The notes below the pieces were generated by a model, which did not search any database, was not told the origin of the DNA, and saw only the letters and a list, made by a program, of their open reading frames with translations. A stretch of DNA of 14,642 nucleotides from contig QZKK01000263.1 in the NCBI GenBank assembly GCA_003599475.1, forward strand, positions 1 to 14,642, in the 5' to 3' direction. Source of the stretch: Desulfobacteraceae bacterium (lineage in GTDB: Bacteria; Desulfobacterota; Desulfobacteria; Desulfobacterales; SURF-15). The translations under genes and the position numbers were made by a program. Below are positions 1 through 6,372 of this stretch, in pieces (the first letter of the stretch is position 1; every line of letters starts with the position of its first letter).

Positions 1-18
1 GAGGGCCGGCCGGCCCTC
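1..18. promoter_or_regulatory. Perfect 18-bp palindrome upstream of the ABC permease genes
   Basis: GAGGGCCGGCCGGCCCTC is identical to its own reverse complement. In RNA it can fold into a 7-bp GC stem with a GGCC loop, followed by a pyrimidine stretch (CTCCCCTCTTT) but no clean T run. It lies 34 bases before the first permease start. Because the window begins here, the upstream gene cannot be seen; a binding-protein gene is the usual neighbour. It may be an intercistronic mRNA-stabilising or attenuating hairpin, or a weak terminator. The palindrome is certain, the role is not. Confidence 0.5.
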
Positions 19-51
19 TCCCCTCTTTGCCGTAATCCATCAGGCGACCCG

Positions 52-912
52 ATGATGAAAGAAAAAAACTACGGATTCCTGTTTACCCTGCCGGCAATCG
101 TGCTCTTCATCGTCGTGCTTGGAATCCCTGTGATCATGACGGTGATAAACAGCTTCACGCCGCTGTGGGCGGGCGATTATTCCTCCTTCACCCTGGCAAA
201 CTATGCCCGGCTGACAAAAGATTCCGCCTTCCGGACAACATTTTCAAACACGCTTATCTTCGTGTCCTTTACAGTCGGGTTTCATCTCATTCTGGGGATG
301 ATCGTAGCGCTTGCCCTCAATACGGATATTCGCTTCATTCGATTCTTCAGGGTCGTCGCCATTTTGCCCTGGACCATTCCGGATTCCGTCAGCGGCTTGA
401 TATGGAGGTTTCTGTTCGATCCTATGCACGGCGCAATCAACCAGATGTTGATGCTTTTCAACTTGATTCAGGAGCCCATCGAGTGGCTGAGCGTCCCCGG
501 GCTCTCATTGCCCAGTGTGATCTTTGCAGATGTCTGGAGAGGATATCCGTTTGTCATGCTGATCCTGCTGGCCGGTATGCAGTCGATTCCCGAGGACCTC
601 TATGAGGCCGCAAAGGTAGACGGGGCATCGGCAGTGAGAAAGTTTGTTCACATCACGATCCCTCAACTGCAGACCATTATCGTCATCGCGCTTGCACTGG
701 ATACGGTCTGGCAGTTCAGGCGCTTCGGGCTCATCTATACCATGACAGGCGGCGGCCCGGGGCGCCAGACCGAAATATTGGCAACCCTGGTTCAGAAACA
801 ATATTTCGAATTTTTCAATTTCGAGTATGCGGCAGCGATGGCCCTCTTCACCGCGCTGGTCATGCTCGTCATCACCTTGCCGTATGTCAGAATTATGGTG
901 CGCGGAAACTAG
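52..912 (+). CDS. Carbohydrate-type ABC transporter permease (MalF/UgpA family)
   Basis: This is an inner-membrane subunit of an ABC importer of the carbohydrate-uptake-1 type. The 286-residue product has a short N-terminal tail, a first membrane segment at about residues 10-33, further hydrophobic segments at about 65-90, 100-120, 155-178, 205-220 and 260-282, and the cytoplasmic EAA loop that contacts the ATPase at about 185-206 (EAAKVDGASAVRKF, then IPQL). The segment at 231-238 (MTGGGPGR) is typical of MalF/UgpA-like permeases. Length is normal for the smaller members, which lack the large MalF periplasmic loop. Two ATGs stand in tandem at 52 and 55; the ribosome site is weak (CAGGCGAC at 41-48). 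The gene is followed 9 bases later by a second permease, so the two form the heterodimeric channel. The substrate cannot be read from the sequence; binding protein and ATPase are not in the window. Confidence 0.93.
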   Translation: MMKEKNYGFLFTLPAIVLFIVVLGIPVIMTVINSFTPLWAGDYSSFTLANYARLTKDSAFRTTFSNTLIFVSFTVGFHLILGMIVALALNTDIRFIRFFRVVAILPWTIPDSVSGLIWRFLFDPMHGAINQMLMLFNLIQEPIEWLSVPGLSLPSVIFADVWRGYPFVMLILLAGMQSIPEDLYEAAKVDGASAVRKFVHITIPQLQTIIVIALALDTVWQFRRFGLIYTMTGGGPGRQTEILATLVQKQYFEFFNFEYAAAMALFTALVMLVITLPYVRIMVRGN

Positions 913-921
913 CAGGCGACA

Positions 922-1752
922 ATGACCAGACGATCTCAATTTTCTTCCATTTTCTGTTACATCATTTTAGCCGGAATCGTCGTCTACAGCATCACTCCGT
1001 TCATGTGGATGCTCATGAGTTCCTTCAAGACGGATTCGGAGATCCTGAAATTTCCGCCCACATGGCTTCCTGCTCAGCCCACCCTGTCCGCATACGGGGA
1101 GATCCTGACCGAGGGAAATTTCCCGATTTATTATCTCAACAGCGTCATCGTGGCTTCATCTGCGGCGGCTCTATCGGCGATCATCGGACTGATGGCCGGG
1201 TACGGATTTTCGAGGTTCTTCTTTGTCGGAAGAGGCCTCCTGCTGACCGTCTTTCTGGCATCCCAGATGCTGCCGGGGGTGCTTTTGGTCGGACCTTATT
1301 TCAAGGTGCTGAGCTTTTTGCATTTATATAATACCCGCATCGGCCTTATCATCGGACTTACGACCATCACGCTGCCCTTCAGCACCTGGATGCTGAAGGG
1401 GTATGCCGATTCGATTCCGAAAGACATGGATGAAGCGGCTAAGATGGATGGATGCGGTAAAACCGGAACGCTCTTTAGAATCATACTTCCGAGTATGGCG
1501 CCGGGACTGGTTACCACCACGCTTTTTGCATTTCTGCTGGCCTGGGGAGATCTTCTCTGGGCACTTTGCTTGACGACAACGGACTCGATGTATACGATTC
1601 CGGTCGCATTGGCCAGATTGGTGGGAGAGTTTCGGATCCAATGGGCACAAATCATGGCGGGCTCCACCATCGGCCTCATACCGCCTGTGATTCTCTATTC
1701 CCTGATGTCCGCCCTGCTCGTGAAGGGGCTGACAAAAGGGGCCGTAAAGTAA
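922..1752 (+). CDS. Carbohydrate-type ABC transporter permease (MalG/UgpE family)
   Basis: This is the second channel subunit of the importer, 276 residues. It begins with a membrane segment at about 11-33 ending in SSFKTDSEI, the pattern expected at the start of MalG-type permeases. Further hydrophobic segments lie at about 72-96, 105-125, 138-158, 197-217 and 243-268. The EAA loop is at about 171-194 (EAAKMDGCGK, then IILPSMAPG). The ATG lies 9 bases after the stop of the first permease, and both genes share the octamer CAGGCGAC just before their starts (41-48 and 913-920), so they are almost certainly co-transcribed. The next gene is a GntR-type regulator, which suggests the uptake system is controlled locally. 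Sugar uptake is the family default; the methyltransferase module downstream leaves room for a methylated substrate. Confidence 0.93.
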   Translation: MTRRSQFSSIFCYIILAGIVVYSITPFMWMLMSSFKTDSEILKFPPTWLPAQPTLSAYGEILTEGNFPIYYLNSVIVASSAAALSAIIGLMAGYGFSRFFFVGRGLLLTVFLASQMLPGVLLVGPYFKVLSFLHLYNTRIGLIIGLTTITLPFSTWMLKGYADSIPKDMDEAAKMDGCGKTGTLFRIILPSMAPGLVTTTLFAFLLAWGDLLWALCLTTTDSMYTIPVALARLVGEFRIQWAQIMAGSTIGLIPPVILYSLMSALLVKGLTKGAVK

Positions 1753-1803
1753 GGAAAGTAAGACAGGACATTAACCGGATTGTACAGGAGTTCGCATTTT
1801 TGG

Positions 1804-1876
1804 AGGTTTCGGGTGTCAGGTTTCAGGTGTCAGAGGTTTCGGACTGGGCACGCCTGAACACTGAACGCTGAACACT
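1804..1876. repeat. Intergenic short tandem repeats, period 14 and period 7
   Basis: The gap between the second permease and the GntR gene holds two stacked simple repeats. GGTGTCAG occurs at 1812-1819 and again at 1826-1833, a 14-base period embedded in GGTTTC-rich sequence. The heptamer CTGAACR then occurs three times in direct tandem at 1854-1874. No hairpin or reading frame explains this. Similar heptad-based repeats occur at two other spacers in the window. Confidence 0.75.
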
Positions 1877-1885
1877 CTAACCGGA

Positions 1886-1892
1886 AAGGAGG
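1886..1892 (+). promoter_or_regulatory. Strong Shine-Dalgarno site that decides the GntR start
   Basis: AAGGAGG is nearly the full complement of the 16S rRNA 3' end. Nine bases after it, at 1902, is an ATT codon in frame with the GntR gene. No ATG, GTG or TTG in that frame lies between the upstream stop (TAA at 1878) and the TTG at 1941. The TTG is about 48 bases from this site, so the site points to initiation at ATT. Confidence 0.7.
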
Positions 1893-1901
1893 GATCGAAC
1901 C

Positions 1902-2528
1902 ATTTTTAACCATACCAGCATAACGGATGAAATTTATCTCTTGCTCAAGGGAAAAATCATCAAAGGAGATATACAAGCGGGGACAAAGCTTGTCGAAAAC
2001 GAAATCGCAGCGCAGTTCAATATCAGCCGAACCCCCGTGCGGGAAGCGATCAATCGCTTGAAAGCGGAAGGCCTTGCGACCGCCAATCCAAGGAAAAGCG
2101 TAATCGTAGAAGAATTCAACGATAAGGACATCGGTCATATCTGCAAGCTGAGGGCGGCCTTGGAGAAACTGGCCCTCGAAAGTGCTCTGGAGAATTGGAC
2201 CGATACGGATACGCAATTCCTGAAAGAAGCGGCGGAGAAGGCATGGGTCGCCTACCTGGAAGGGAAAACCGAAGTCAGCTATGAATTCGACAACATGTTT
2301 CACCTCTACATTGCAGAACGCTCGGAAAACAAGTTTCTTTTATCTACGCTGAAAGGAATCATCGATTATATTCAACTTTCCAGGTATCGGGGCTGCATCA
2401 CCAAGGAGCATGTCAGCACCTCCATGAAAGAGCATATGGATATCGTATCGGCCTTTAAGGAAAAATCTTTCGATAAGATCTGGGATCTTTTGTGCCGGCA
2501 TATTCACCGGGCTTTAAAAAAGGAGTGA
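1902..2528 (+). CDS. GntR-family transcriptional regulator, FadR/FCD subfamily, probable AUU start
   Basis: This is a DNA-binding regulator with an N-terminal winged helix-turn-helix and a C-terminal FCD ligand domain. Read from the ATT at 1902 it has 208 residues. The N-terminal helix (SITDEIYLLLKGKIIKGDI) leads into the recognition region, whose GntR signature is NISRTPVREAINRLKAEGL. The FCD domain covers about residues 85-205, with candidate metal or ligand residues in DNMFHLYIAE, MKEHMDIV and RHIHRAL. Starting instead at TTG 1941 would remove 13 residues, including most of the first helix of the DNA-binding domain, and would lack a ribosome site. ATT at 1902 has an excellent one. FCD regulators usually respond to organic acids or sugar acids. 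The gene sits between the permeases and the methyltransferase module and is the obvious local regulator. Family assignment is secure; the start is well supported but unusual. Confidence 0.9.
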   Translation: MFNHTSITDEIYLLLKGKIIKGDIQAGTKLVENEIAAQFNISRTPVREAINRLKAEGLATANPRKSVIVEEFNDKDIGHICKLRAALEKLALESALENWTDTDTQFLKEAAEKAWVAYLEGKTEVSYEFDNMFHLYIAERSENKFLLSTLKGIIDYIQLSRYRGCITKEHVSTSMKEHMDIVSAFKEKSFDKIWDLLCRHIHRALKKE

Positions 2529-2565
2529 TCCGCGTGCGAGGCCATAAAGGAAGCGCCGGTTGTAC

Positions 2566-3039
2566 ATGAAACGACTATCGATCCTGATGCTGCTTCTTGC
2601 GGCCTTTATCCCTTGTGCCGACGGGCTGGAGATTCACGACGGCGAATTTCTGGTGCTGTTGGAGAAAAGTGCAAACAGCGGCAGCCGTAAAGGTCTGGAC
2701 GATCTGCAGGTCCTGAAGGTATCGATCGTCAACTTGGGTTCTACTCCCCTCGAGGATGTTCTGATACGGATCTTTCTAGACGATTCCCTGCGGTATTCTC
2801 CCGGTTCTTCGTGGAATCCGGGGGTGGCCTATCAGGACGATCTCCACATGCTCACCCTGGAGTTTGATCCGATAGAGGCGAAAGAGGTCCGGTCCGGGCT
2901 GCTTCGTGTGCGCTTCGATGGGACCCAGGATCCGGAAAGCTTCAAGATTACGGCCACCGGCTCGGCAAACAGAAGAATCGGAAACACATCCGCCCATGTC
3001 ACGAACTGGTCCGAGACGCTTCGTTGGAGAAAAGAATGA
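2566..3039 (+). CDS. Small secreted protein of unknown function
   Basis: I do not recognise a named family. The 157-residue product begins with a convincing signal peptide: MKR, a hydrophobic stretch LSILMLLLAAFIP, and a likely cleavage near CADG-LE at about residues 18-22. The mature part is beta-rich and polar, with a segment resembling DUF11/CARDB-like immunoglobulin-fold domains (VSIVNLGSTPLEDVLIRIFL, about residues 47-66) and no cysteines after the signal peptide. ATG at 2566 is chosen; a TTG six bases upstream at 2560 is nearer to AAAGGAAG (2546-2553) and is a real alternative. The gene lies 37 bases after the GntR stop and before the methyltransferase. It could be a periplasmic accessory of the importer, but nothing in the sequence proves that. 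Confidence 0.7.
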   Translation: MKRLSILMLLLAAFIPCADGLEIHDGEFLVLLEKSANSGSRKGLDDLQVLKVSIVNLGSTPLEDVLIRIFLDDSLRYSPGSSWNPGVAYQDDLHMLTLEFDPIEAKEVRSGLLRVRFDGTQDPESFKITATGSANRRIGNTSAHVTNWSETLRWRKE

Positions 3040-3041
3040 AT

Positions 3042-3127
3042 ACTGGAACGATGGAGCACTGGATTACTGGAATGAACTCTCAGATTAATTCTGTAAGAGT
3101 AAGAATCTAAAATCTAAAATCTAAAAT
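3042..3127. repeat. Intergenic simple repeats upstream of the methyltransferase gene
   Basis: ACTGGA recurs at 3042-3047, 3058-3063 and 3066-3071 in a stretch rich in TGGA and GATGG. Then the heptamer AATCTAA stands three times in perfect tandem at 3104-3124, ending only three bases before the G-rich ribosome site of the next gene. The composition differs from the neighbouring genes and there is no reading frame. Confidence 0.75.
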
Positions 3128-3133
3128 GGGGGC

Positions 3134-4165
3134 ATGTCCATGACACATCGAGAGAGAGTGCTTTCTGCATTGAGGCTTGTCGAACCGGATCACGTACCAT
3201 ATTGCGAAGTTGCAGTGGACGTCGGTTTGGCGCAGAAGCTTCTTAAATGGAAGGAATCCAAGGATATCGGTTTCAGCAGCCAGACGGAAAACCCGTATAC
3301 CCCTGAACAGTCGAAAGCGATTTCACAGAGGCTGGGTTTGGATAACATCAACTTCATGCTGCGGGCGCCCACCTACGTCAACACCCATGTCGGAATCGAT
3401 GGGCGCACTTTTATCGGCAAGGGAATGATTAAAGGTGAAGGCGATCTCGATATGATCCGTCTTCCGGACCCGTTTGACGATGCTCTCTACGTCGAGGCCG
3501 AGAAATTCATCGAAAAAAAGGAAGACTATGCGGCATGTTTCGTGACCCGCATCGGCTTCTTCCAGGTGGTCCTGAGCCTTGGAATCGAGAATTTTTCAAT
3601 CGTTCTCTATGACAACCTGCCGATGATCGAAAAAATGCTCGACATGTACTTCGATTGGATGGAGGTGGTGGCCCAGCGCATGTGCAAAATCGGATTCGAT
3701 ATTTTCTGGACCACCGATGACTTCGCGTTTAAATCCGGGCTGATGTTTTCCCCGCGCGTATTCGAAGAGGTGCTTGCTCCGCGCTACCGAAGAGTGGTCG
3801 AAAAAGTGACGATCCCATGGATTCTTCATTCCGACGGCAACATCGGAGAGGTGCTCGATCTTTTCATCGAGCTCGGCGTCTCCGGCATCCATCCCGTGGA
3901 GAAGGGTGCGATGGATATTGTCGAGGTGAAGAAAAAATACGGGGACCGGGTCTGTCTGCTCGGAAATTTAGATATGGATATTTTAGGAAGGGGAACCGTC
4001 GAAGAAACGGAAAATGAGGTAAAGATGCTTATCCGCCAGGTCGCCCCGGGAGGAGGCTATATATTGACAAGCGGCAACAGCCTGGCTTCCTACCTGAAGC
4101 CGGAATGCGTCCTGGCCATGGCCGATACGGTAAGAAAATACGGGGCGTACCCGATTTCCCTATAG
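3134..4165 (+). CDS. URO-D-superfamily methyltransferase (corrinoid-linked)
   Basis: A 343-residue TIM-barrel protein of the uroporphyrinogen decarboxylase superfamily, in the branch of corrinoid-dependent methyltransferases rather than heme synthesis. It opens with MTHRERVLSALRLVEPDHVP, the usual start of this branch, and lacks the RQAGRY loop of true HemE. Later landmarks are TTDDFAFKSGLMFSP (193-207), WILHSDGN (229-236), HPVEKGAMD (253-261), LLGNLDMDIL (275-284) and ILTSGNSL (310-317). The MtaA/MtbA-type methylcobamide:CoM enzymes have His-x-Cys and a later Cys as zinc ligands. Here the corresponding places read HSD and SGN, so the zinc-thiolate site is missing. That favours a substrate:corrinoid methyltransferase, such as the MtvB/MtoB-like O-demethylases. 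A corrinoid protein gene follows about 200 bases downstream. Start at ATG 3134 behind GGGGG; ATG at 3140 is possible. The methyl donor is unknown. Confidence 0.85.
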   Translation: MSMTHRERVLSALRLVEPDHVPYCEVAVDVGLAQKLLKWKESKDIGFSSQTENPYTPEQSKAISQRLGLDNINFMLRAPTYVNTHVGIDGRTFIGKGMIKGEGDLDMIRLPDPFDDALYVEAEKFIEKKEDYAACFVTRIGFFQVVLSLGIENFSIVLYDNLPMIEKMLDMYFDWMEVVAQRMCKIGFDIFWTTDDFAFKSGLMFSPRVFEEVLAPRYRRVVEKVTIPWILHSDGNIGEVLDLFIELGVSGIHPVEKGAMDIVEVKKKYGDRVCLLGNLDMDILGRGTVEETENEVKMLIRQVAPGGGYILTSGNSLASYLKPECVLAMADTVRKYGAYPISL

Positions 4166-4181
4166 GTTATGATTTCCTTTG

Positions 4182-4320
4182 GGACACGGATCAACGCAGA
4201 TGAGCGCGGATAGAAAGAGTTTTACGCAAAGCCGCGGGGGACGCTAGGAAAAGGGATAAAATTTAACGGCTTATAGCAAGGATCGCCGAGACATGCATAT
4301 ATTTGCGAAAATCTGCGGCT
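4182..4320. repeat. Intergenic ACACGGAT-type repeat with distant inverted halves
   Basis: The spacer between methyltransferase and corrinoid protein genes contains GGACACGGAT (4182-4191) and CGCAGAT (4195-4201), with the reverse complement ATCTGCG at 4311-4317. GGACACGGAT recurs at 13959-13968. This resembles a dispersed, partly palindromic intergenic repeat. I looked for a cobalamin riboswitch here because the gene downstream binds B12, and saw none. Confidence 0.5.
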
Positions 4321-4371
4321 GATTTGGCTTGACGTTTTTTTCATGAATCGATAACCAGGAGGAAAGAGAAA

Positions 4372-4995
4372 TTGCTGAATGAAATTAAGGAAGCCACTGT
4401 CTCCGGAAATAGAGAGAAAGTCTTGACCCTGATCGATCAGGCCTGCGCACAGGGAATAAAACCCGAGACCATCATCGAAAAGAGCCTGATAGATGCGATG
4501 ACGATCGTCGGCGAGCGATTCAAAACCAACGAAATCTATGTGCCCGAGATGCTGATTGCCGCCAGGGCGATGAAGGCGGGACTTGAAAAACTGAAGCCGA
4601 TGTTGATCGGCGGAGACCTTCGATTTATCACAAAGGTCGTTATCGGCACCGTAAGAGGCGATTTGCACGATATCGGGAAAAACCTGGTTTGCATCATGAT
4701 GGAAGGAGCCGGTATCGAGGTGCACGATTTGGGAGTAGACATCGGTCCGGAAAAATTCGTCGAAGCGGTGGCCAACCACAAGCCCCGGTTCATCGGGCTT
4801 TCTGCTCTGTTGACCACAACGATGCCGGTCATGAAAGACACCATCCGGGCACTGGAGGTTGCAGGTCTTCGGGAAAAGGTCAAAGTTCTCATCGGTGGTG
4901 CTCCGATTACACAGAAATATGCGGATGAGATCGGAGCAGACGGCTATGCCGCCAATGCAGCGGAAGGCGTCGAAATCATAAAAAAATTTCTGTGA
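4372..4995 (+). CDS. Methyltransferase cognate corrinoid protein (B12-binding)
   Basis: A cytoplasmic shuttle protein that carries a corrinoid and accepts a methyl group from a partner methyltransferase (MtaC/MtbC/MtvC-like family). The 207-residue length is typical. Residues 1-85 form the helical cap domain (LNEIKEATVSGNREKV; MTIVGERFKTNEIYVPEML). From about 86 the Rossmann-like B12 domain follows, with the cobalt-ligand motif DLHDIG at 97-102 (His99 the lower ligand), GLSALL at 142-147 and LIGGAPIT at 173-180 for the nucleotide tail. Translation begins at TTG 4372, nine bases after AGGAGG (4357-4362); no ATG fits. The URO-D-family methyltransferase upstream is the expected partner, and a VOC protein follows 51 bases downstream. 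The activator that re-reduces Co(II) and the second methyltransferase are not in this window. Confidence 0.95.
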   Translation: MLNEIKEATVSGNREKVLTLIDQACAQGIKPETIIEKSLIDAMTIVGERFKTNEIYVPEMLIAARAMKAGLEKLKPMLIGGDLRFITKVVIGTVRGDLHDIGKNLVCIMMEGAGIEVHDLGVDIGPEKFVEAVANHKPRFIGLSALLTTTMPVMKDTIRALEVAGLREKVKVLIGGAPITQKYADEIGADGYAANAAEGVEIIKKFL

Positions 4996-5046
4996 TCGGA
5001 TCGTTATCGTCCACAGTATCTTAATTTGCCGGTTCAAGGAGATGCC

Positions 5047-5433
5047 ATGCAACCCTATCGCGTCGACCATATTCATTTGATCAGCCCCGATATCGATAAA
5101 ACAAAAAACTGGTACTGCGAGGTCTTGGGGGGGAAAGAGACCTTCAAAGGAGAATTCAAGGGAAACAGAGTCTATTATGTCGATCTGAATGGTTTCAACA
5201 TTATCCTGATCGAAAAACTTCCGGGCGAGGAACCCATGCCGCCGGATCTTCGAACCCGTGTGGGGCTTGACCATTTTGGTCTGGCGGTCGAAGACATGGA
5301 TGCAGCGGCTGCGGAATTGAAGTCGAAGAAGGTAAAGTTCGTTGTGGAGCCGATGCAGGTTCGTCCCGGTATCCGCATCGCCTACATCGAAGCGCCCGAC
5401 CGGGTCCGAATCGAACTGAGTGAGCGTCGGTAA
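5047..5433 (+). CDS. VOC-superfamily (glyoxalase-fold) protein
   Basis: A 128-residue single-domain protein of the vicinal oxygen chelate superfamily, which includes glyoxalase I, methylmalonyl-CoA epimerase and extradiol dioxygenases. The two beta-alpha-beta-beta-beta halves are visible: RVDHIHLISPDIDKTKNWY at residues 5-23 and GLDHFGLAVEDMDAA at 73-87. Likely metal ligands are His8 or His10, Glu56, His76 and Glu123 (RIELSE). ATG 5047 is chosen because AAGGAG (5036-5041) sits five bases before it; an upstream in-frame TTG at 5026 has no such site. The gene follows the corrinoid protein closely and is probably in its operon, so it may process the demethylated product or an aldehyde, but the reaction cannot be named from sequence. 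Confidence 0.85.
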   Translation: MQPYRVDHIHLISPDIDKTKNWYCEVLGGKETFKGEFKGNRVYYVDLNGFNIILIEKLPGEEPMPPDLRTRVGLDHFGLAVEDMDAAAAELKSKKVKFVVEPMQVRPGIRIAYIEAPDRVRIELSERR

Positions 5434-5519
5434 GCACAGCTTGCGCCCTAGCCGAAAAGGCGACAACGGCGGCATTGCCCGGAGAAAGAGGAGCGCAGTC
5501 TCGGAGGGGAAACGGTGCC

Positions 5520-6350
5520 ATGTCGTTTGCTTCTGAAGCCGCCGAAAAAGCCTGCTTCTGGCATGCCGAAGATATCGGACATCTGGAGCTGCTGAAGGCC
5601 GTTTATGTCCGGCATGTGTTTTCGCGCCATGCCCACGAGGGGTATGCCATCGGGGTGATCGAAGCCGGCACCGAAGCCTTCTACTATCGGGGGAAGCTCC
5701 ATGTGGCGCCGACCGGCAGTATCGTTGCCATCAATCCGGATACGGTGCATACAGGCCATGCAGCGGAGAAGTCCGGATGGGCCTACCGCATGCTGTACCC
5801 TTCAAAGGATCTCGTTTTGGACGTCTCCGCCCAGGGAAAGGGCGGAGCGGCGGAGCTTCCCTATTTCCCGGATCCGGTAATCCGGGATGACGATCTGGCC
5901 CGGCGAATTCAGAAGCTGCATCGCACACTTGAAACCTCCGTTTCCACCCTGGAACGGGAAACCCAGTTTCTTCTCGTCATCGGACAACTGATCTCACGCC
6001 ATGTCCGCAACCGGTTCCAGCCGAAAGAGACCGGCCGCGATCACCGTGCCGTCATCAGGATCAAAGACTACATCCATGCCTGCAGCACCGAAAACATCTC
6101 CCTCCACCAGCTTGCGGATCTTGCGGGCTTAAGCCCTTATTACCTGACGCGCCTGTTTACCCGGATTGAGGGACTTCCTCCCCATGCATACCTCACCCAG
6201 GTCCGCATCGGCCGCGCCAAGGCTTTCATCCGACAGGGGATGTCCCTTTCCGAAGTCGCCGTCGCCGCCGGATTTACCGATCAGAGCCATTTTACCCGCC
6301 ACTTCAAACGGCTGGTCGGTGTCACTCCCGGAAAGTTCAGCGGGACTTGA
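5520..6350 (+). CDS. AraC-family transcriptional regulator
   Basis: A 276-residue activator or repressor with an N-terminal cupin-like ligand domain and a C-terminal double helix-turn-helix. The ligand half has RHAHEGYAIGVIEAG (36-50) and a second barrel segment INPDTVHTGH (71-80), the pattern of the AraC_binding family. The DNA-binding half spans about 176-274, with the first helix-turn-helix at 194-214 (SLHQLADLAGLSPYYLTRLF) and the second at 243-263 (SEVAVAAGFTDQSHFTRHF). ATG 5520 is preceded by GGAGGGG about 11 bases away; an in-frame TTG at 5475 would add 15 residues that do not look like the family. The azlC-azlD pair follows on the same strand. This regulator/exporter arrangement is common, so it probably controls them. 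Confidence 0.93.
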   Translation: MSFASEAAEKACFWHAEDIGHLELLKAVYVRHVFSRHAHEGYAIGVIEAGTEAFYYRGKLHVAPTGSIVAINPDTVHTGHAAEKSGWAYRMLYPSKDLVLDVSAQGKGGAAELPYFPDPVIRDDDLARRIQKLHRTLETSVSTLERETQFLLVIGQLISRHVRNRFQPKETGRDHRAVIRIKDYIHACSTENISLHQLADLAGLSPYYLTRLFTRIEGLPPHAYLTQVRIGRAKAFIRQGMSLSEVAVAAGFTDQSHFTRHFKRLVGVTPGKFSGT

Positions 6351-6372
6351 TTGTACTGGAATCCGGATTTCT

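Noticed and set aside
1804..3127. CRISPR array
   Set aside because: The repeats are only 7-14 bases, directly abutting or almost so, with no spacers of regular length and no cas genes.
3134..4165. Assignment as hemE (uroporphyrinogen decarboxylase of heme synthesis)
   Set aside because: The N-terminal RQAGRY substrate loop is absent, and the gene stands beside a corrinoid protein gene, so a methyltransferase role fits better.
4166..4371. Possible cobalamin riboswitch before the corrinoid protein gene
   Set aside because: No B12-box-like core or the expected paired arms could be found; the spacer is explained better by an ACACGGAT-type repeat.
4222..5475. A long open frame of 417 codons on the minus strand, antisense to the corrinoid protein and VOC genes
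   Set aside because: Its translation shows no domain and is rich in His, Phe and Cys in a way typical of antisense to well-coded genes. Both sense genes have clear family motifs and ribosome sites.
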